Origin: an uncultured Ruminococcus sp.
GTDB taxonomy: Bacteria; Bacillota; Clostridia; Oscillospirales; Ruminococcaceae
DNA length: 17,059 bases
Direction: 5' to 3'
NCBI GenBank assembly: GCA_910584195.1
Contig: CAJTYV010000045.1
Coordinates: 1 to 17,059 of the forward strand
Made by a program: the position numbers and the translations under genes. Under the pieces are notes generated by a model that saw nothing but the letters and a program-made list of their open reading frames with translations, was not told the origin of the DNA and ran no database searches. Below, in pieces: positions 1 to 6,765 of this stretch (the first letter of the stretch is position 1; each line of letters begins with the position of its first letter).

Positions 1-76
1 GTAACTGTACATTGATTTGTGCACTCCTTACGTCCAACTTTTTGTCCGCAGGCCCATATTCTGTGGTTTTAGCCAC

Positions 77-112
77 TTGATAAGTACGAAGAAGTATGTT
101 AATATACATACT
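77..112 (+). promoter_or_regulatory. Candidate promoter with an overlapping inverted repeat
   Basis: TTGATA (77-82) and TAATAT (100-105) are separated by 17 bp, a reasonable sigma-A spacing with a weak -10. The -10 lies in the centre of an inverted repeat, AGTATGT (93-99) and ACATACT (106-112), which could be an operator. It would drive the gene starting at 228 through a leader of about 115 nt. This is inferred from motif match only. Confidence 0.35.
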
Positions 113-227
113 ACCGAAAGGCGAAAAGCCTGCGGAAAACTACAAAATTTGGTGACTCCCTACAGTGTAGGGAGATGTCGAACGGAGTGAGACAGAGGGT
201 CATCGCTCCTGTTAGGAGGAAAATCAC
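113..227 (+). promoter_or_regulatory. Structured 5' leader with a hairpin over the Shine-Dalgarno
   Basis: Three small hairpins can be read in this leader. AGGC/GCCT has a GAAAA loop (119-131). An 8-bp perfect stem CTCCCTAC/GTAGGGAG has an AGT loop (156-174). CTCCT/AGGAG has a GTT loop (206-218). The last places the strong AGGAGG ribosome binding site of the gene at 228 in a stem. A free GGAG at 184-187 could compete for the same CTCC. Whether this controls translation is unknown; the pairing itself is directly visible. Confidence 0.35.
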
Positions 228-590
228 ATGAAAACAATTGAACTTTTTGAAAAGGCAATGACCGAGGGAAACGAGTTCTTCAAGGAGCACAACATCAACC
301 CCACGCTTTTCACAGCCTACAGACAGCAGAAGGACAGCGGCAACGAGATGCTTGACTTTTCCGAGGTCATCTGGACGCAGGACATCGAGCCGATCAGCGA
401 TTTTTTCAAGGCGCAGGGCATTACGGAATTTACGATTTCAAGCAATTTCAGCAGCCTGATCGAAACCCTCGCAGACTTTGAAAAGCAGGGATTTTTCATG
501 AATGGACTGACCGAGGTCAGAGCAAATTACACCGATTTCATTACAGGGGAAAAGAAGATCATTCCTGCGATTCGCATGAAACTGAACTGA
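228..590 (+). CDS. Small conserved-looking hypothetical protein, 120 aa
   Basis: The start is the ATG after a strong AGGAGG ribosome binding site (214-219) and the frame is clean. The protein is soluble, acidic to neutral, and has no signal peptide, membrane segment, cysteine or catalytic motif that I can see. A central stretch around residues 46-85 (TQDIEPISDFFKAQGITEFT and on) reads like an alternating helix/strand domain. I recall similar short proteins among accessory genes of clostridial mobile elements, but I do not recognise a named family and assign no function. Third codon positions are clearly more GC-rich than in the recombinase and ars genes that follow, which suggests a different origin. 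It sits just upstream of the truncated recombinase and is followed by a strong hairpin. Confidence 0.72.
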   Translation: MKTIELFEKAMTEGNEFFKEHNINPTLFTAYRQQKDSGNEMLDFSEVIWTQDIEPISDFFKAQGITEFTISSNFSSLIETLADFEKQGFFMNGLTEVRANYTDFITGEKKIIPAIRMKLN

Positions 591-594
591 AACA

Positions 595-632
595 GCGAGC
601 CAAGGGGCGGAACTGCCGCCCCTGATTCTCGC
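595..632 (+). terminator. GC-rich hairpin after the hypothetical gene (terminator-like)
   Basis: AGGGGCGG (603-610) and CCGCCCCT (616-623) form an 8-bp perfect stem with an AACTG loop. It is extended by GCGAG (595-599) pairing with CTCGC (628-632) across small bulges. It begins five bases after the stop codon of the gene at 228-590. There is no U-tract, so it may be an mRNA-stabilising or Rho-aided end rather than a classical intrinsic terminator. Confidence 0.45.
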
Positions 633-677
633 TCATACCGCCCCTACATTCGCCGTTTCAACTCCCTCCGTAAAGTT

Positions 678-1700
678 ATGGGATTTACGAATTGGCGGCA
701 TACAGGGGCAACTGTGGGGCTTTTACGGCAAGGCATGGGCGTGGATGTTTATTTTGAAGAGCAGAATATTCACAGTCTTTCTTCAGACGGTGAATTGATG
801 TTATCCATTCTTGCAAGCTATGTACAGGAGGAGAGTTATTCTGCCAGTGAGAATAAAAAGTGGCAGATTCGCAGGGATTTTGAACAAGGAAAAATCGGTG
901 GGATCGTTATGCTTGGATATCGCAGAACATCAGATGGCAGTCTGGAAATTATTCCGGAGGAAGCCGAAATTGTGCGAATGATTTTTGCTGATTATCTCGG
1001 TGGGATGGGAAAATTAGCGATTGCGAATCAACTGAATGAGCAAGGAATTCTGACTAAGAACGGCAATCAGTGGAGTCCTGAAAGTGTGCTGCGTATTCTG
1101 AAAAATGAAAAATATGCAGGTACGATGATTTTGCAGAAATTCTATTCTGAAAATCACATTACCAAGCGAAAAATGACAAATGAGGGGCAATTGCAGAAAT
1201 ACATTATCGATGAATCCCATCCGGCAATTATTGAAAGACATATTTTTGAAACCGTTCAGAAACGTTTGCAGAAGCAGAAAGAACAGTTTTCTTCGATAAA
1301 GCCAACAACTGCTGTTTATCCGTTCACAGGAAAGATTCAGTGCCAATGCTGTGGCAAGAATTATCGCAGAAAAACAATAACAACAGGTGTCGTATGGATC
1401 TGTGCTACATACAACACAAAGGGCAAGAAATACTGTCCTACAGCAAAACAAATCCCCGAAAATACGCTGATTTCTATTTGTTGTGAGGTACTTGGAGTAT
1501 CTGAATTTGATGCAGATATTTTTCAAGAAAATATCGAAAAAATTCTTGTTCCAGCACCAAATGAACTGATATTCATCTTTCATGATGGTAATCAAATTTC
1601 TGCAAAATGGAAAGACCGTTCACGTTCTGAAAGCTGGACGGATGAAATGCGTAAAAAAGTAGGTGAAAGGAGCAGAACATCATGTCCGAAAGAGCAGTAA
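678..1700 (+). pseudogene. Large serine recombinase, N-terminally truncated
   Basis: This frame encodes the middle and C-terminal parts of a large serine recombinase. Recognisable homology starts near residue 20 (MGVDVYFEEQNIHSL) with the end of the resolvase domain and its long helix (AQEES-like VQEES, SENKKW). A recombinase domain follows at about 72-190. A zinc ribbon (C222-x2-C225, C242, C253) and a short C-terminal tail complete it. The first ~110 residues of the catalytic domain, including the nucleophilic serine and the R-F-A-R region, are missing. The DNA just upstream belongs to something else, and no ribosome binding site precedes the ATG at 678, so this start is only the first available one. 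The 3' end overlaps the next recombinase by 19 nt, as in tandem recombinase pairs of clostridial integrative elements. It cannot be catalytic on its own. Truncation by deletion or by insertion of the 228-660 segment is inferred. Confidence 0.85.
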
Positions 1701-2958
1701 GAATCATTCCGCCAACCATGAACATGGTGACGCATTTGCCGAAAACAAGTACCAGAAAACGCAGAGTAGCAGCCTATGCAAGAGTTTCTACGGATTCCGA
1801 GGAACAGCTTACTTCTTACGAAGCACAGGTCAGTTATTACACTGATTACATTAACAAACGCAACGATTGGGAGTTCGTTTCGGTCTACGCTGATGAAGGG
1901 GTGAGCGGTTGTAATACAGCAAAGCGTGAGGGCTTTAATCGCATGATAAAAGACGCTCTGGACGGGAAAATTGATCTTATCGTGACCAAGAGTGTGAGCC
2001 GTTTTGCCCGAAATACTGTAGATTCTCTTACAACTGTCCGTAAGCTGAAGGAAAAGGGGATAGAGGTCTACTTTGAAAAGGAGAATATTTACACGCTGGA
2101 TTCCAAAGGAGAATTGCTTATTACAATTATGAGTTCACTTGCTCAGGAGGAGTCACGTTCGATCTCCGAAAATGTCACATGGGGACAAAGAAAACGATTT
2201 GCTGACGGAAAGGTATACCACAGTATTACATTGAGCAAAGTCACGATGCGATCATTTCACCAGATGAATTTGAACTGGTTCAGGCGGAAATTCTGCGTAG
2301 AAAATCTCTGGGAAAGCAGTATAACAGCAAGAGCATTTTTGCGGCGAGAATCGTATGCGGTGACTGTGGAAACTTTTATGGTTCAAAAGTATGGCATTCC
2401 ACATCAAAATATCGCCGTGTGATTTGGCGGTGCAATCATAAATTTAATGGTGTGTGCAAGTGCAACACGCCACATTTATATGAGGATACGATCAAAGAAA
2501 AATTCATTTCTGCTTGTAATCGGCTGTTTGAGAATCGTGATGAAATTCTTGAAAATTGTCGGATGATGCAGAATCTGCTTACGGATTGTACCGAAATAGA
2601 TGGAAAGCAGCAGGCAGTTTTACAGGAGATGGAGGTCGTTTCAGAACTTACTCGAAAATACATTACGGAAAATAGCCAGACTGCTCAGAATCAGGATGAA
2701 TACAATGCTCATTATAATGCATTGGTTGAACGTTACGAGAAACTTCAAAAGAAGTCATTTTCATTGCAGAAACAGAAAGAGGAGTGCCTTGCCAAGCGTG
2801 ATCTGATTGGAGGATTTATTCTGGAACTTTCCAAGTGCAAAGAACTGCTGACAGAGTTTAATGAACAACTTTGGATCGCAGCAGTCGATAAAGTAACGGT
2901 ATTTGAGGACGGCAGATTGGTATTCTCTTTCAAGGATGGGACAGAGATTGAGGTATAG
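1682..2958 (+). pseudogene. Large serine recombinase broken by an internal deletion and frame change
   Basis: The start ATG follows AAAGGAG (1667-1673) inside the previous gene. The first ~178 residues are an intact resolvase-type catalytic domain: YARVS with the presumed nucleophile S36, DEGVSG at 71-76, SVSRFARNT at 104-112, and LAQEESRSISENV at 153-165. The frame then runs into non-homologous residues and stops at 2422. Homology resumes in another frame from about 2215 (PQYYIEQSHDAIISPDEFEL), passes a zinc-ribbon cysteine pair (VCGDCGNFYGS) and a second pair of cysteines (CNHKF..CKC), and continues through a coiled coil to TVFEDGRLVFSFKDGTEIEV at 2958. Joining the two frames gives about 425 residues against roughly 500-550 for the family. 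About 75-100 residues of the recombinase domain are therefore lost together with the frame. Without repair only a catalytic-domain fragment is made. The C-terminus resembles that of the recombinase at the right edge. Confidence 0.88.
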
Positions 2959-2978
2959 ATCATATTGAATGAAATTAG

Positions 2979-3009
2979 GCACTCTGCATAATTGCAGGGT
3001 GCTATTTTT
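2979..3009 (+). terminator. Intrinsic terminator after the recombinase pair
   Basis: GCACTCTGCA (2979-2988) pairs with TGCAGGGTGC (2993-3002), a 10-bp stem with one G-T wobble and a TAAT loop. It is followed by TATTTTT. It lies 20 nt after the recombinase stop and separates the recombinases from the arsR promoter. Confidence 0.8.
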
Positions 3010-3066
3010 ATCTATTTTTACATATTGACAAATTTCTATCTGTAGCATATAATATAAATAGATAAA
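3007..3066. promoter_or_regulatory. Probable ArsR operator: 11-bp inverted repeat around the arsR promoter
   Basis: TTTATCTATTT (3007-3017) and AAATAGATAAA (3056-3066) are perfect inverted repeats 38 bp apart. They bracket the -35 and -10 boxes of the arsR promoter. A third related half-site, ATTTCTATCT (3032-3041), lies between the -35 and -10. AT-rich dyads over the promoter are typical for ArsR/SmtB autoregulation. Assignment to this ArsR is inference. Confidence 0.55.
3025..3053 (+). promoter_or_regulatory. Consensus sigma-A promoter of the ars operon
   Basis: Perfect TTGACA (3025-3030) and TATAAT (3048-3053) are separated by 17 bp. The -10 ends about 33 nt before the arsR start codon. 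Such a strong core promoter fits a gene set held off by a repressor and released by metalloid. Confidence 0.88.
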
Positions 3067-3086
3067 CTTGAATGTGAGGTGAACGC

Positions 3087-3401
3087 ATGGAACTGGATGT
3101 AAAAAGAACAGCTGTAATTTTCAAAGCTTTCTGTGATGAAAACCGAATCAGAATTTTACAGCTTTTATCAGAAGGAGAAAAGTGTGCCTGCAAACTACTG
3201 GAGGAAATGAATATTACACAGCCTACGCTCTCACATCATATGAAAATCCTATGTGACAGCGGTATCGTTGAAGGGCGTAAGGAAGGCAAGTGGATGCATT
3301 ATTCCATATCAAGAGAAGGTACAGAATATGCAAGAAAATGCTTTGACATATTAACTGATACAGATTGTGCAACAGAGAATCAGTCGTGTTGTAAAAAGTA
3401 A
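3087..3401 (+). CDS. arsR: ArsR/SmtB-family metalloid-responsive repressor
   Basis: This 104-residue winged-helix repressor is expected to bind its own promoter and let go when arsenite or antimonite binds. The helix-turn-helix is clear: SEGEKCACKLLEEMNITQPT leads into recognition helix SHHMKILCDSGIV, then the wing EGRKEGKWMHYSI. C33 and C35 in KCACKLL match the position of the inducer cysteines of the E. coli/plasmid ArsR type (CxC at the start of the DNA-binding helix), supporting an As(III)-type sensor. C56 and the C-terminal C101-C102 add further thiols. The start ATG has GAGGTG upstream. It is the first gene of the operon and its promoter lies inside an inverted repeat, so autorepression is likely. 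The exact inducer (inorganic As(III), Sb(III), or methylated As(III)) cannot be told from sequence. Confidence 0.92.
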   Translation: MELDVKRTAVIFKAFCDENRIRILQLLSEGEKCACKLLEEMNITQPTLSHHMKILCDSGIVEGRKEGKWMHYSISREGTEYARKCFDILTDTDCATENQSCCKK

Positions 3402-3425
3402 TTTTGGTTACTTCTGCACACGACT
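3382..3425 (+). repeat. Imperfect hairpin at the 3' end of arsR
   Basis: AGTCGTGT (3382-3389) pairs with ACACGACT (3418-3425). Inside it AAGTAA (3396-3401) pairs with TTACTT (3408-3413). The structure covers the arsR stop codon. It is not followed by a U-tract, so it is more likely an mRNA-processing or stability element between arsR and the permease than a full terminator. Confidence 0.35.
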
Positions 3426-3440
3426 AAAATTAAATGCAAA

Positions 3441-3474
3441 ATATAGATACATTTCTATATTTATATCTATCTTT
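3441..3474. promoter_or_regulatory. Second ArsR-operator-like site before the permease gene
   Basis: ATAGATA (3443-3449) and TATCTAT (3464-3470) form an inverted repeat. The central ATTTCTATAT (3451-3460) closely matches ATTTCTATCT in the arsR promoter region. The site ends about 24 nt before the permease start. I see no convincing -35/-10 pair here, so its role (second operator, looping partner, or chance in AT-rich DNA) is open. Confidence 0.35.
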
Positions 3475-3494
3475 GTAAGAAAGGAGCTTTCCAT

Positions 3495-4508
3495 ATGGAA
3501 ACATTTAAAACGGGCTGGGATTTCTTTCAGGATGAAATTCTCGGCATGGCTTGGCTGAATCGTCTGATTGGTGCGATTCTGAATTCTCTTGGTCTTGATA
3601 CAAACGGAAAAATCGGAGGAAGTATACAATTCTTTATTTATGACATGATAAAAATCATGGTTCTGCTTGGCTTTCTGATTTTTGTTATCTCATATATTCA
3701 GAGCTATTTTCCGCCAGAGCGTACAAAGAAAATACTGGGTAGATTTCACGGAATAGGAGCTAATATCATTTCTGCACTTCTCGGAACAGTAACGCCATTC
3801 TGTTCATGTTCATCAATTCCACTGTTTATCGGATTCACAAGTGCAGGACTGCCATTAGGAGTTACATTTTCATTTCTGATTTCATCACCTATGGTAGATT
3901 TGGGTTCACTCGTTCTGCTGATGAGTATTTTCGGCTGGAAAGTTGCCATTGTTTATGTGGTGTTGGGTCTTGTAATTGCCGTAGCAGGAGGAACGCTGAT
4001 TGAAAAGCTGCACCTTGAAAATCAGGTAGAGGAATATATCAGAAACGGCAAGACAATTGATACTCCGCAGGAAGAATTGCACTTTAAGGACAGAGCCAAA
4101 TATGCATGGGAACAGGTTTGGGAAACAGCTAAAAAGGTTTTTCCTTATGTAATCGCAGGCGTTGGAATCGGTGCATTTATTCATAACTGGATACCGCAGG
4201 ATTTCATTGTAAAAGTTTTAGGCGATAATAATCCTTTCGGTGTTGTTCTTGCAACGATTGCAGGTGTGCCGATGTATGCTGATATTTTCGGTACAATTCC
4301 GATAGCAGAAGCTCTGCTTGCTAAAGGAGCATTGCTCGGTGTAGTTCTCTCATTTATGATGGGTGTTACAACTTTGTCACTGCCGTCAATGATTATGCTG
4401 AAAAAAGCTGTCAAGCCGAAACTGCTTGCAATTTTCGTTGGAATCTGCACTATTGGTATTATCATTGTGGGATATTTCTTCAATGCGATGCATGGATTTC
4501 TTGTGTAA
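3495..4508 (+). CDS. arsP: ArsP-family permease (probable arsenical efflux)
   Basis: A 337-residue polytopic membrane protein of the ArsP/DUF318 permease family. The family signature TPFCSCSSIPLFIGFTSAGL (residues 100-119) with C103 and C105 is intact and is followed by the conserved LISSPMVDLGS. Hydrophobic segments cluster at roughly 50-70, 90-115, 120-145, 150-165, 215-235, 245-300 and 310-335. A soluble loop (about 170-205) separates two halves. ArsP proteins studied elsewhere export trivalent organoarsenicals such as methylarsenite; related permeases have been linked to other metals, so the substrate here is inferred from the arsR/arsC neighbours. The start follows AAAGGAG with good spacing. 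The next gene begins 12 nt after the stop, so they are co-transcribed. The gene symbol reflects family membership, not a tested substrate. Confidence 0.82.
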   Translation: METFKTGWDFFQDEILGMAWLNRLIGAILNSLGLDTNGKIGGSIQFFIYDMIKIMVLLGFLIFVISYIQSYFPPERTKKILGRFHGIGANIISALLGTVTPFCSCSSIPLFIGFTSAGLPLGVTFSFLISSPMVDLGSLVLLMSIFGWKVAIVYVVLGLVIAVAGGTLIEKLHLENQVEEYIRNGKTIDTPQEELHFKDRAKYAWEQVWETAKKVFPYVIAGVGIGAFIHNWIPQDFIVKVLGDNNPFGVVLATIAGVPMYADIFGTIPIAEALLAKGALLGVVLSFMMGVTTLSLPSMIMLKKAVKPKLLAIFVGICTIGIIIVGYFFNAMHGFLV

Positions 4509-4520
4509 GTGGGGGTCAAT

Positions 4521-5060
4521 ATGGAAAATAAAAAATCATTACTACCGAAAATTTTCATTCCTGTTGCAATCGTTATTGTTATCGGTACAATGTGGATTAT
4601 AAAAATACAAATCAATAAGTCTGAATCGCAAGATACAATTATAATTGACGGAGCTGATTTCTCGCTGAATGTATCTACTGCTGTTGATTATGATGCTTTG
4701 TTTGAATACAAAGTGCCTGTCATCGTAGATTATGGTTCTGATTCTTGTATTCCATGTCAGCAAATGGCTCCTGTTCTGGAAACACTCAACAAAGAAATGG
4801 CAGGTAAAGCGTTCATAAAGTTTGTCGATGTATGGAAGTACGCAGATGCTGCAAATGATGTTCCGATACAAGTGATTCCGACACAGATATTGTTCAATGC
4901 AGATGGAACGCCATTTGTGCCAAGTGATGAGCTTGCTATGGAAATTGAATTTATGATGTACAGCGACCGAGAAACAAAAGAACACATCTTTACAACTCAT
5001 CAGGGTGGTATCACTGAGGAACAGATGAGGAAAATACTCAAGGAAATGGGTGTAGAATAG
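4521..5060 (+). CDS. Membrane-anchored extracytoplasmic thioredoxin-fold protein
   Basis: A 179-residue protein with one N-terminal hydrophobic anchor (about residues 9-27) and a thioredoxin domain outside the membrane. The active site is C76-I-P-C79 within YGSDSCIPCQQMAP, and the cis-proline loop is VIPTQ (P120). It is best read as a thiol reductase or oxidase facing the cell surface that receives electrons from the CcdA protein encoded one base downstream. I chose ATG 4521 over the in-frame GTG at 4509 because GGGGGT lies at proper distance before it and because the anchor then starts right after a short basic end (MENKK). Family precedent is TlpA/ResA-like proteins paired with CcdA in cytochrome c maturation; no heme gene is nearby, so a role in arsenical handling is inference. 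Residues 135-170, between the thioredoxin core and the C-terminal helix, are longer than usual. Confidence 0.82.
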   Translation: MENKKSLLPKIFIPVAIVIVIGTMWIIKIQINKSESQDTIIIDGADFSLNVSTAVDYDALFEYKVPVIVDYGSDSCIPCQQMAPVLETLNKEMAGKAFIKFVDVWKYADAANDVPIQVIPTQILFNADGTPFVPSDELAMEIEFMMYSDRETKEHIFTTHQGGITEEQMRKILKEMGVE

Positions 5061-5061
5061 T

Positions 5062-5754
5062 ATGATAAATGACTGGCTCAATCAGATTGCCAAAGTTATC
5101 GGCGATAATATGTGGCTTGCTCCTATTCTTGCTCTCGTTGCAGGAATTTTGACCTCATTTACTCCATGTTCCCTGTCAAGTATTCCGCTGATAATCGGGT
5201 ATGTAGGTGGAACAGGCGAAAAAAACACAAAGAAAGCGTTTCTTTACTCGCTTACCTTTGCTTTCGGCACAGCAATTACATTTGTAACGCTGGGTATCAT
5301 TGCAACTTCGGCAGGAAAATTAATGGGAACATCGTCAAAGCTTTGGTATCTTATTCTCGGTACACTAATGGTTTTAATGTCTTTGCAGACATGGGGAATA
5401 TTCAATTTCATTCCGTCCGTCAATCTTATTTCAAAGAATAAGAAAAGAGGAGTTATTGGAGCATTTCTTGCAGGAATTTTAGGAGGAATTTTCTCCTCTC
5501 CCTGCTCAACGCCTGTGCTTATTGCATTACTTGCTATTGTAGCGAGGAAAGGCAGCTTACTTTGGGGCATTTTGCTGATGATACTATATTCTATCGGTCA
5601 CAGTACACTGGTAATAGTTGCTGGTACATCTATTGGCTTTGTTCAGAAGATAAACAGCAATAAAAAATATCAAAAAGTTGGAACAGTGCTAAAAATCATA
5701 ATGGGCATAGGAATATTGCTTATTGGATTGTATATGTTCTGGCTTGCATTTTAA
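5062..5754 (+). CDS. ccdA: CcdA/DsbD-type transmembrane thiol electron carrier
   Basis: A 230-residue integral membrane protein of the CcdA family, which passes reducing equivalents from cytoplasmic thioredoxin to extracytoplasmic thioredoxin-like partners. The two redox cysteines sit in the family-typical proline contexts: C36 in FTPCSLSSIP and C148 in SSPCSTPVLIALL. Six hydrophobic helices can be seen at about 18-40, 60-83, 95-115, 130-155, 165-190 and 208-229. The start ATG lies one base after the stop of the thioredoxin gene, so translation is coupled. Presence in an ars operon next to an anchored thioredoxin suggests a dedicated membrane redox relay rather than general cytochrome c assembly; that use is inference. 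Confidence 0.9.
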   Translation: MINDWLNQIAKVIGDNMWLAPILALVAGILTSFTPCSLSSIPLIIGYVGGTGEKNTKKAFLYSLTFAFGTAITFVTLGIIATSAGKLMGTSSKLWYLILGTLMVLMSLQTWGIFNFIPSVNLISKNKKRGVIGAFLAGILGGIFSSPCSTPVLIALLAIVARKGSLLWGILLMILYSIGHSTLVIVAGTSIGFVQKINSNKKYQKVGTVLKIIMGIGILLIGLYMFWLAF

Positions 5755-5776
5755 ATAATTTTAGGAGGATTTTATT

Positions 5777-6175
5777 ATGTCAATATTTGGTTTTGGAAAG
5801 AAGAAGGAAGAAGAAAAGAAAACGCCTTGTTGCTGTTGTGGAACAGAGAAAACAGAAGTAACTTCTGAGGCTTGCTACTGTGATTCATCAGATACGGATA
5901 ATACTTGTTGTGGCAAGGCTGTAGACGGCATCTGTTGCATTAAGGTACTTGGAGCAGGCTGTAAGTCTTGTCATGACCAGTATCAGAATGTTATTAATGC
6001 TGTTGCAGAAATGAACATTGCAACAAATGTTGAATATATCACTGATATGGAAAAGGTTATGGCTTATGGAGTCATGAGTATGCCTGCGATTGTTGTAAAT
6101 GAAAAGGTTGTTTCTATGGGAAAGGTGCTGAAAACAGCCGATATTGTGAAACTCTTGAAAAATATGGGAGTCTGA
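5777..6175 (+). CDS. Cysteine-rich small thioredoxin-fold protein
   Basis: The C-terminal ~80 residues match the small archaeal/bacterial TM0996/MTH895-type thioredoxin family: GAGCKSCHDQ with C62-x2-C65, then cis-Pro in MSMPAIVVNEKVV (P103) and ADIVKLLKNMGV at the end. The N-terminal ~55 residues are unusual. After a lysine/glutamate-rich start come C18-C21 (four in a row), C33/C35, C44/C45 and C53/C54. This gives twelve cysteines in 132 residues. No signal peptide is present, so it should be cytoplasmic. A strong AGGAGG precedes the ATG, and the arsC start is one base after its stop. It may reduce ArsC, donate electrons to CcdA, or bind As(III) thiolates as a metallochaperone; the sequence cannot decide between these. 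Confidence 0.85.
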   Translation: MSIFGFGKKKEEEKKTPCCCCGTEKTEVTSEACYCDSSDTDNTCCGKAVDGICCIKVLGAGCKSCHDQYQNVINAVAEMNIATNVEYITDMEKVMAYGVMSMPAIVVNEKVVSMGKVLKTADIVKLLKNMGV

Positions 6176-6176
6176 T

Positions 6177-6578
6177 ATGAAAAAGGTTGCTTTTATCTGT
6201 GTACACAACTCCTGCCGCAGCCAAATTGCAGAAGCCCTCGGTAAGCACCTTGCTTCTGATGTTTTTGAAAGTTATTCCGCAGGAACGGAAACTAAACCGC
6301 AAATCAATCAGGATGCTGTCCGCCTTATGAAAAAGCTTTATAATATTGATATGGAACAGATGCAATGCAGCAAAACTTTTGACAAGATTCCTACTCCTGA
6401 TATTGCAATTTCGATGGGCTGTGATGTTGATTGTCCATATATCGGCAGAGAGTTTGATGATAACTGGGGATTACCTGACCCGACTGGACAAAGTGATGAG
6501 GAATTTGAGCGGATAATATCTTTAATTAAGAACAAAGTAATTGAATTAAAATCAGAAGTCCAGGGTTGTTCTAAGTAA
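6177..6578 (+). CDS. arsC: Arsenate reductase, low-molecular-weight phosphatase-like (thioredoxin-coupled type)
   Basis: A 133-residue protein of the LMW protein-tyrosine-phosphatase-like ArsC family, which reduces arsenate to arsenite. The P-loop CVHNSCRS (C8, R14) near the N-terminus holds the nucleophile. The general acid loop is WGLPDPTG (D101). The redox pair appears to be C82 and C86 in SMGCDVDCPYIG; in the S. aureus pI258 and B. subtilis enzymes the resolving cysteines are farther apart (C82 and C89), so the shuttle geometry may differ. Extra cysteines are C13, C64 and C131. The start is one base after the previous stop with GGGAG upstream, so it is translationally coupled and last in the operon. 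The neighbouring small thioredoxin is the obvious candidate reductant. Confidence 0.9.
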   Translation: MKKVAFICVHNSCRSQIAEALGKHLASDVFESYSAGTETKPQINQDAVRLMKKLYNIDMEQMQCSKTFDKIPTPDIAISMGCDVDCPYIGREFDDNWGLPDPTGQSDEEFERIISLIKNKVIELKSEVQGCSK

Positions 6579-6765
6579 CACCTATAAAAATATGCATAAT
6601 TAAAGATTTTGAAACAGGTCAGTAACAGTTATTTATTCTTTTCGTGTTCTCTCACAAACCTACGATACCGAGTGATGATAATTATATTATATGGCATATT
6701 TATGAAAGACAGCATATAACAATTCAAGCAAGGTTTATAATGGCGATATTTATGCGTTCCTAATT
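6579..6765. other. Non-coding spacer after arsC, no recognised feature
   Basis: AT-rich sequence with stop codons in all frames and no ribosome binding site with a usable start. No strong hairpin is present until 6766, so the ars transcript probably continues to the palindromes that follow. I see no RNA gene here. Confidence 0.5.

Noticed and set aside
1..76. Coding or RNA feature at the left edge
   Set aside because: No frame with homology, no RNA fold beyond small chance stems, and no repeat could be supported.
1014..1595. Long open frame on the minus strand (about 190 codons)
   Set aside because: It lies wholly antisense to clearly conserved recombinase sequence and has no ribosome binding site or domain. 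It is a codon-usage shadow.
3404..3430. Separate promoter for the permease (TTGGTT and TAAAAT)
   Set aside because: The spacing is only 15 bp and both boxes are poor. The strong arsR promoter is enough to explain transcription.
4509..4520. GTG start four codons upstream for the anchored thioredoxin
   Set aside because: It sits directly after the permease stop with no ribosome binding site of its own. The ATG at 4521 has a purine-rich GGGGGT at suitable distance.
4521..5754. Cytochrome c maturation module (ResA/CcdA)
   Set aside because: The two proteins fit the families, but no ResB/ResC, heme lyase or c-type cytochrome gene is near and the operon is led by arsR and ended by arsC. A dedicated ars redox role is favoured though unproven.
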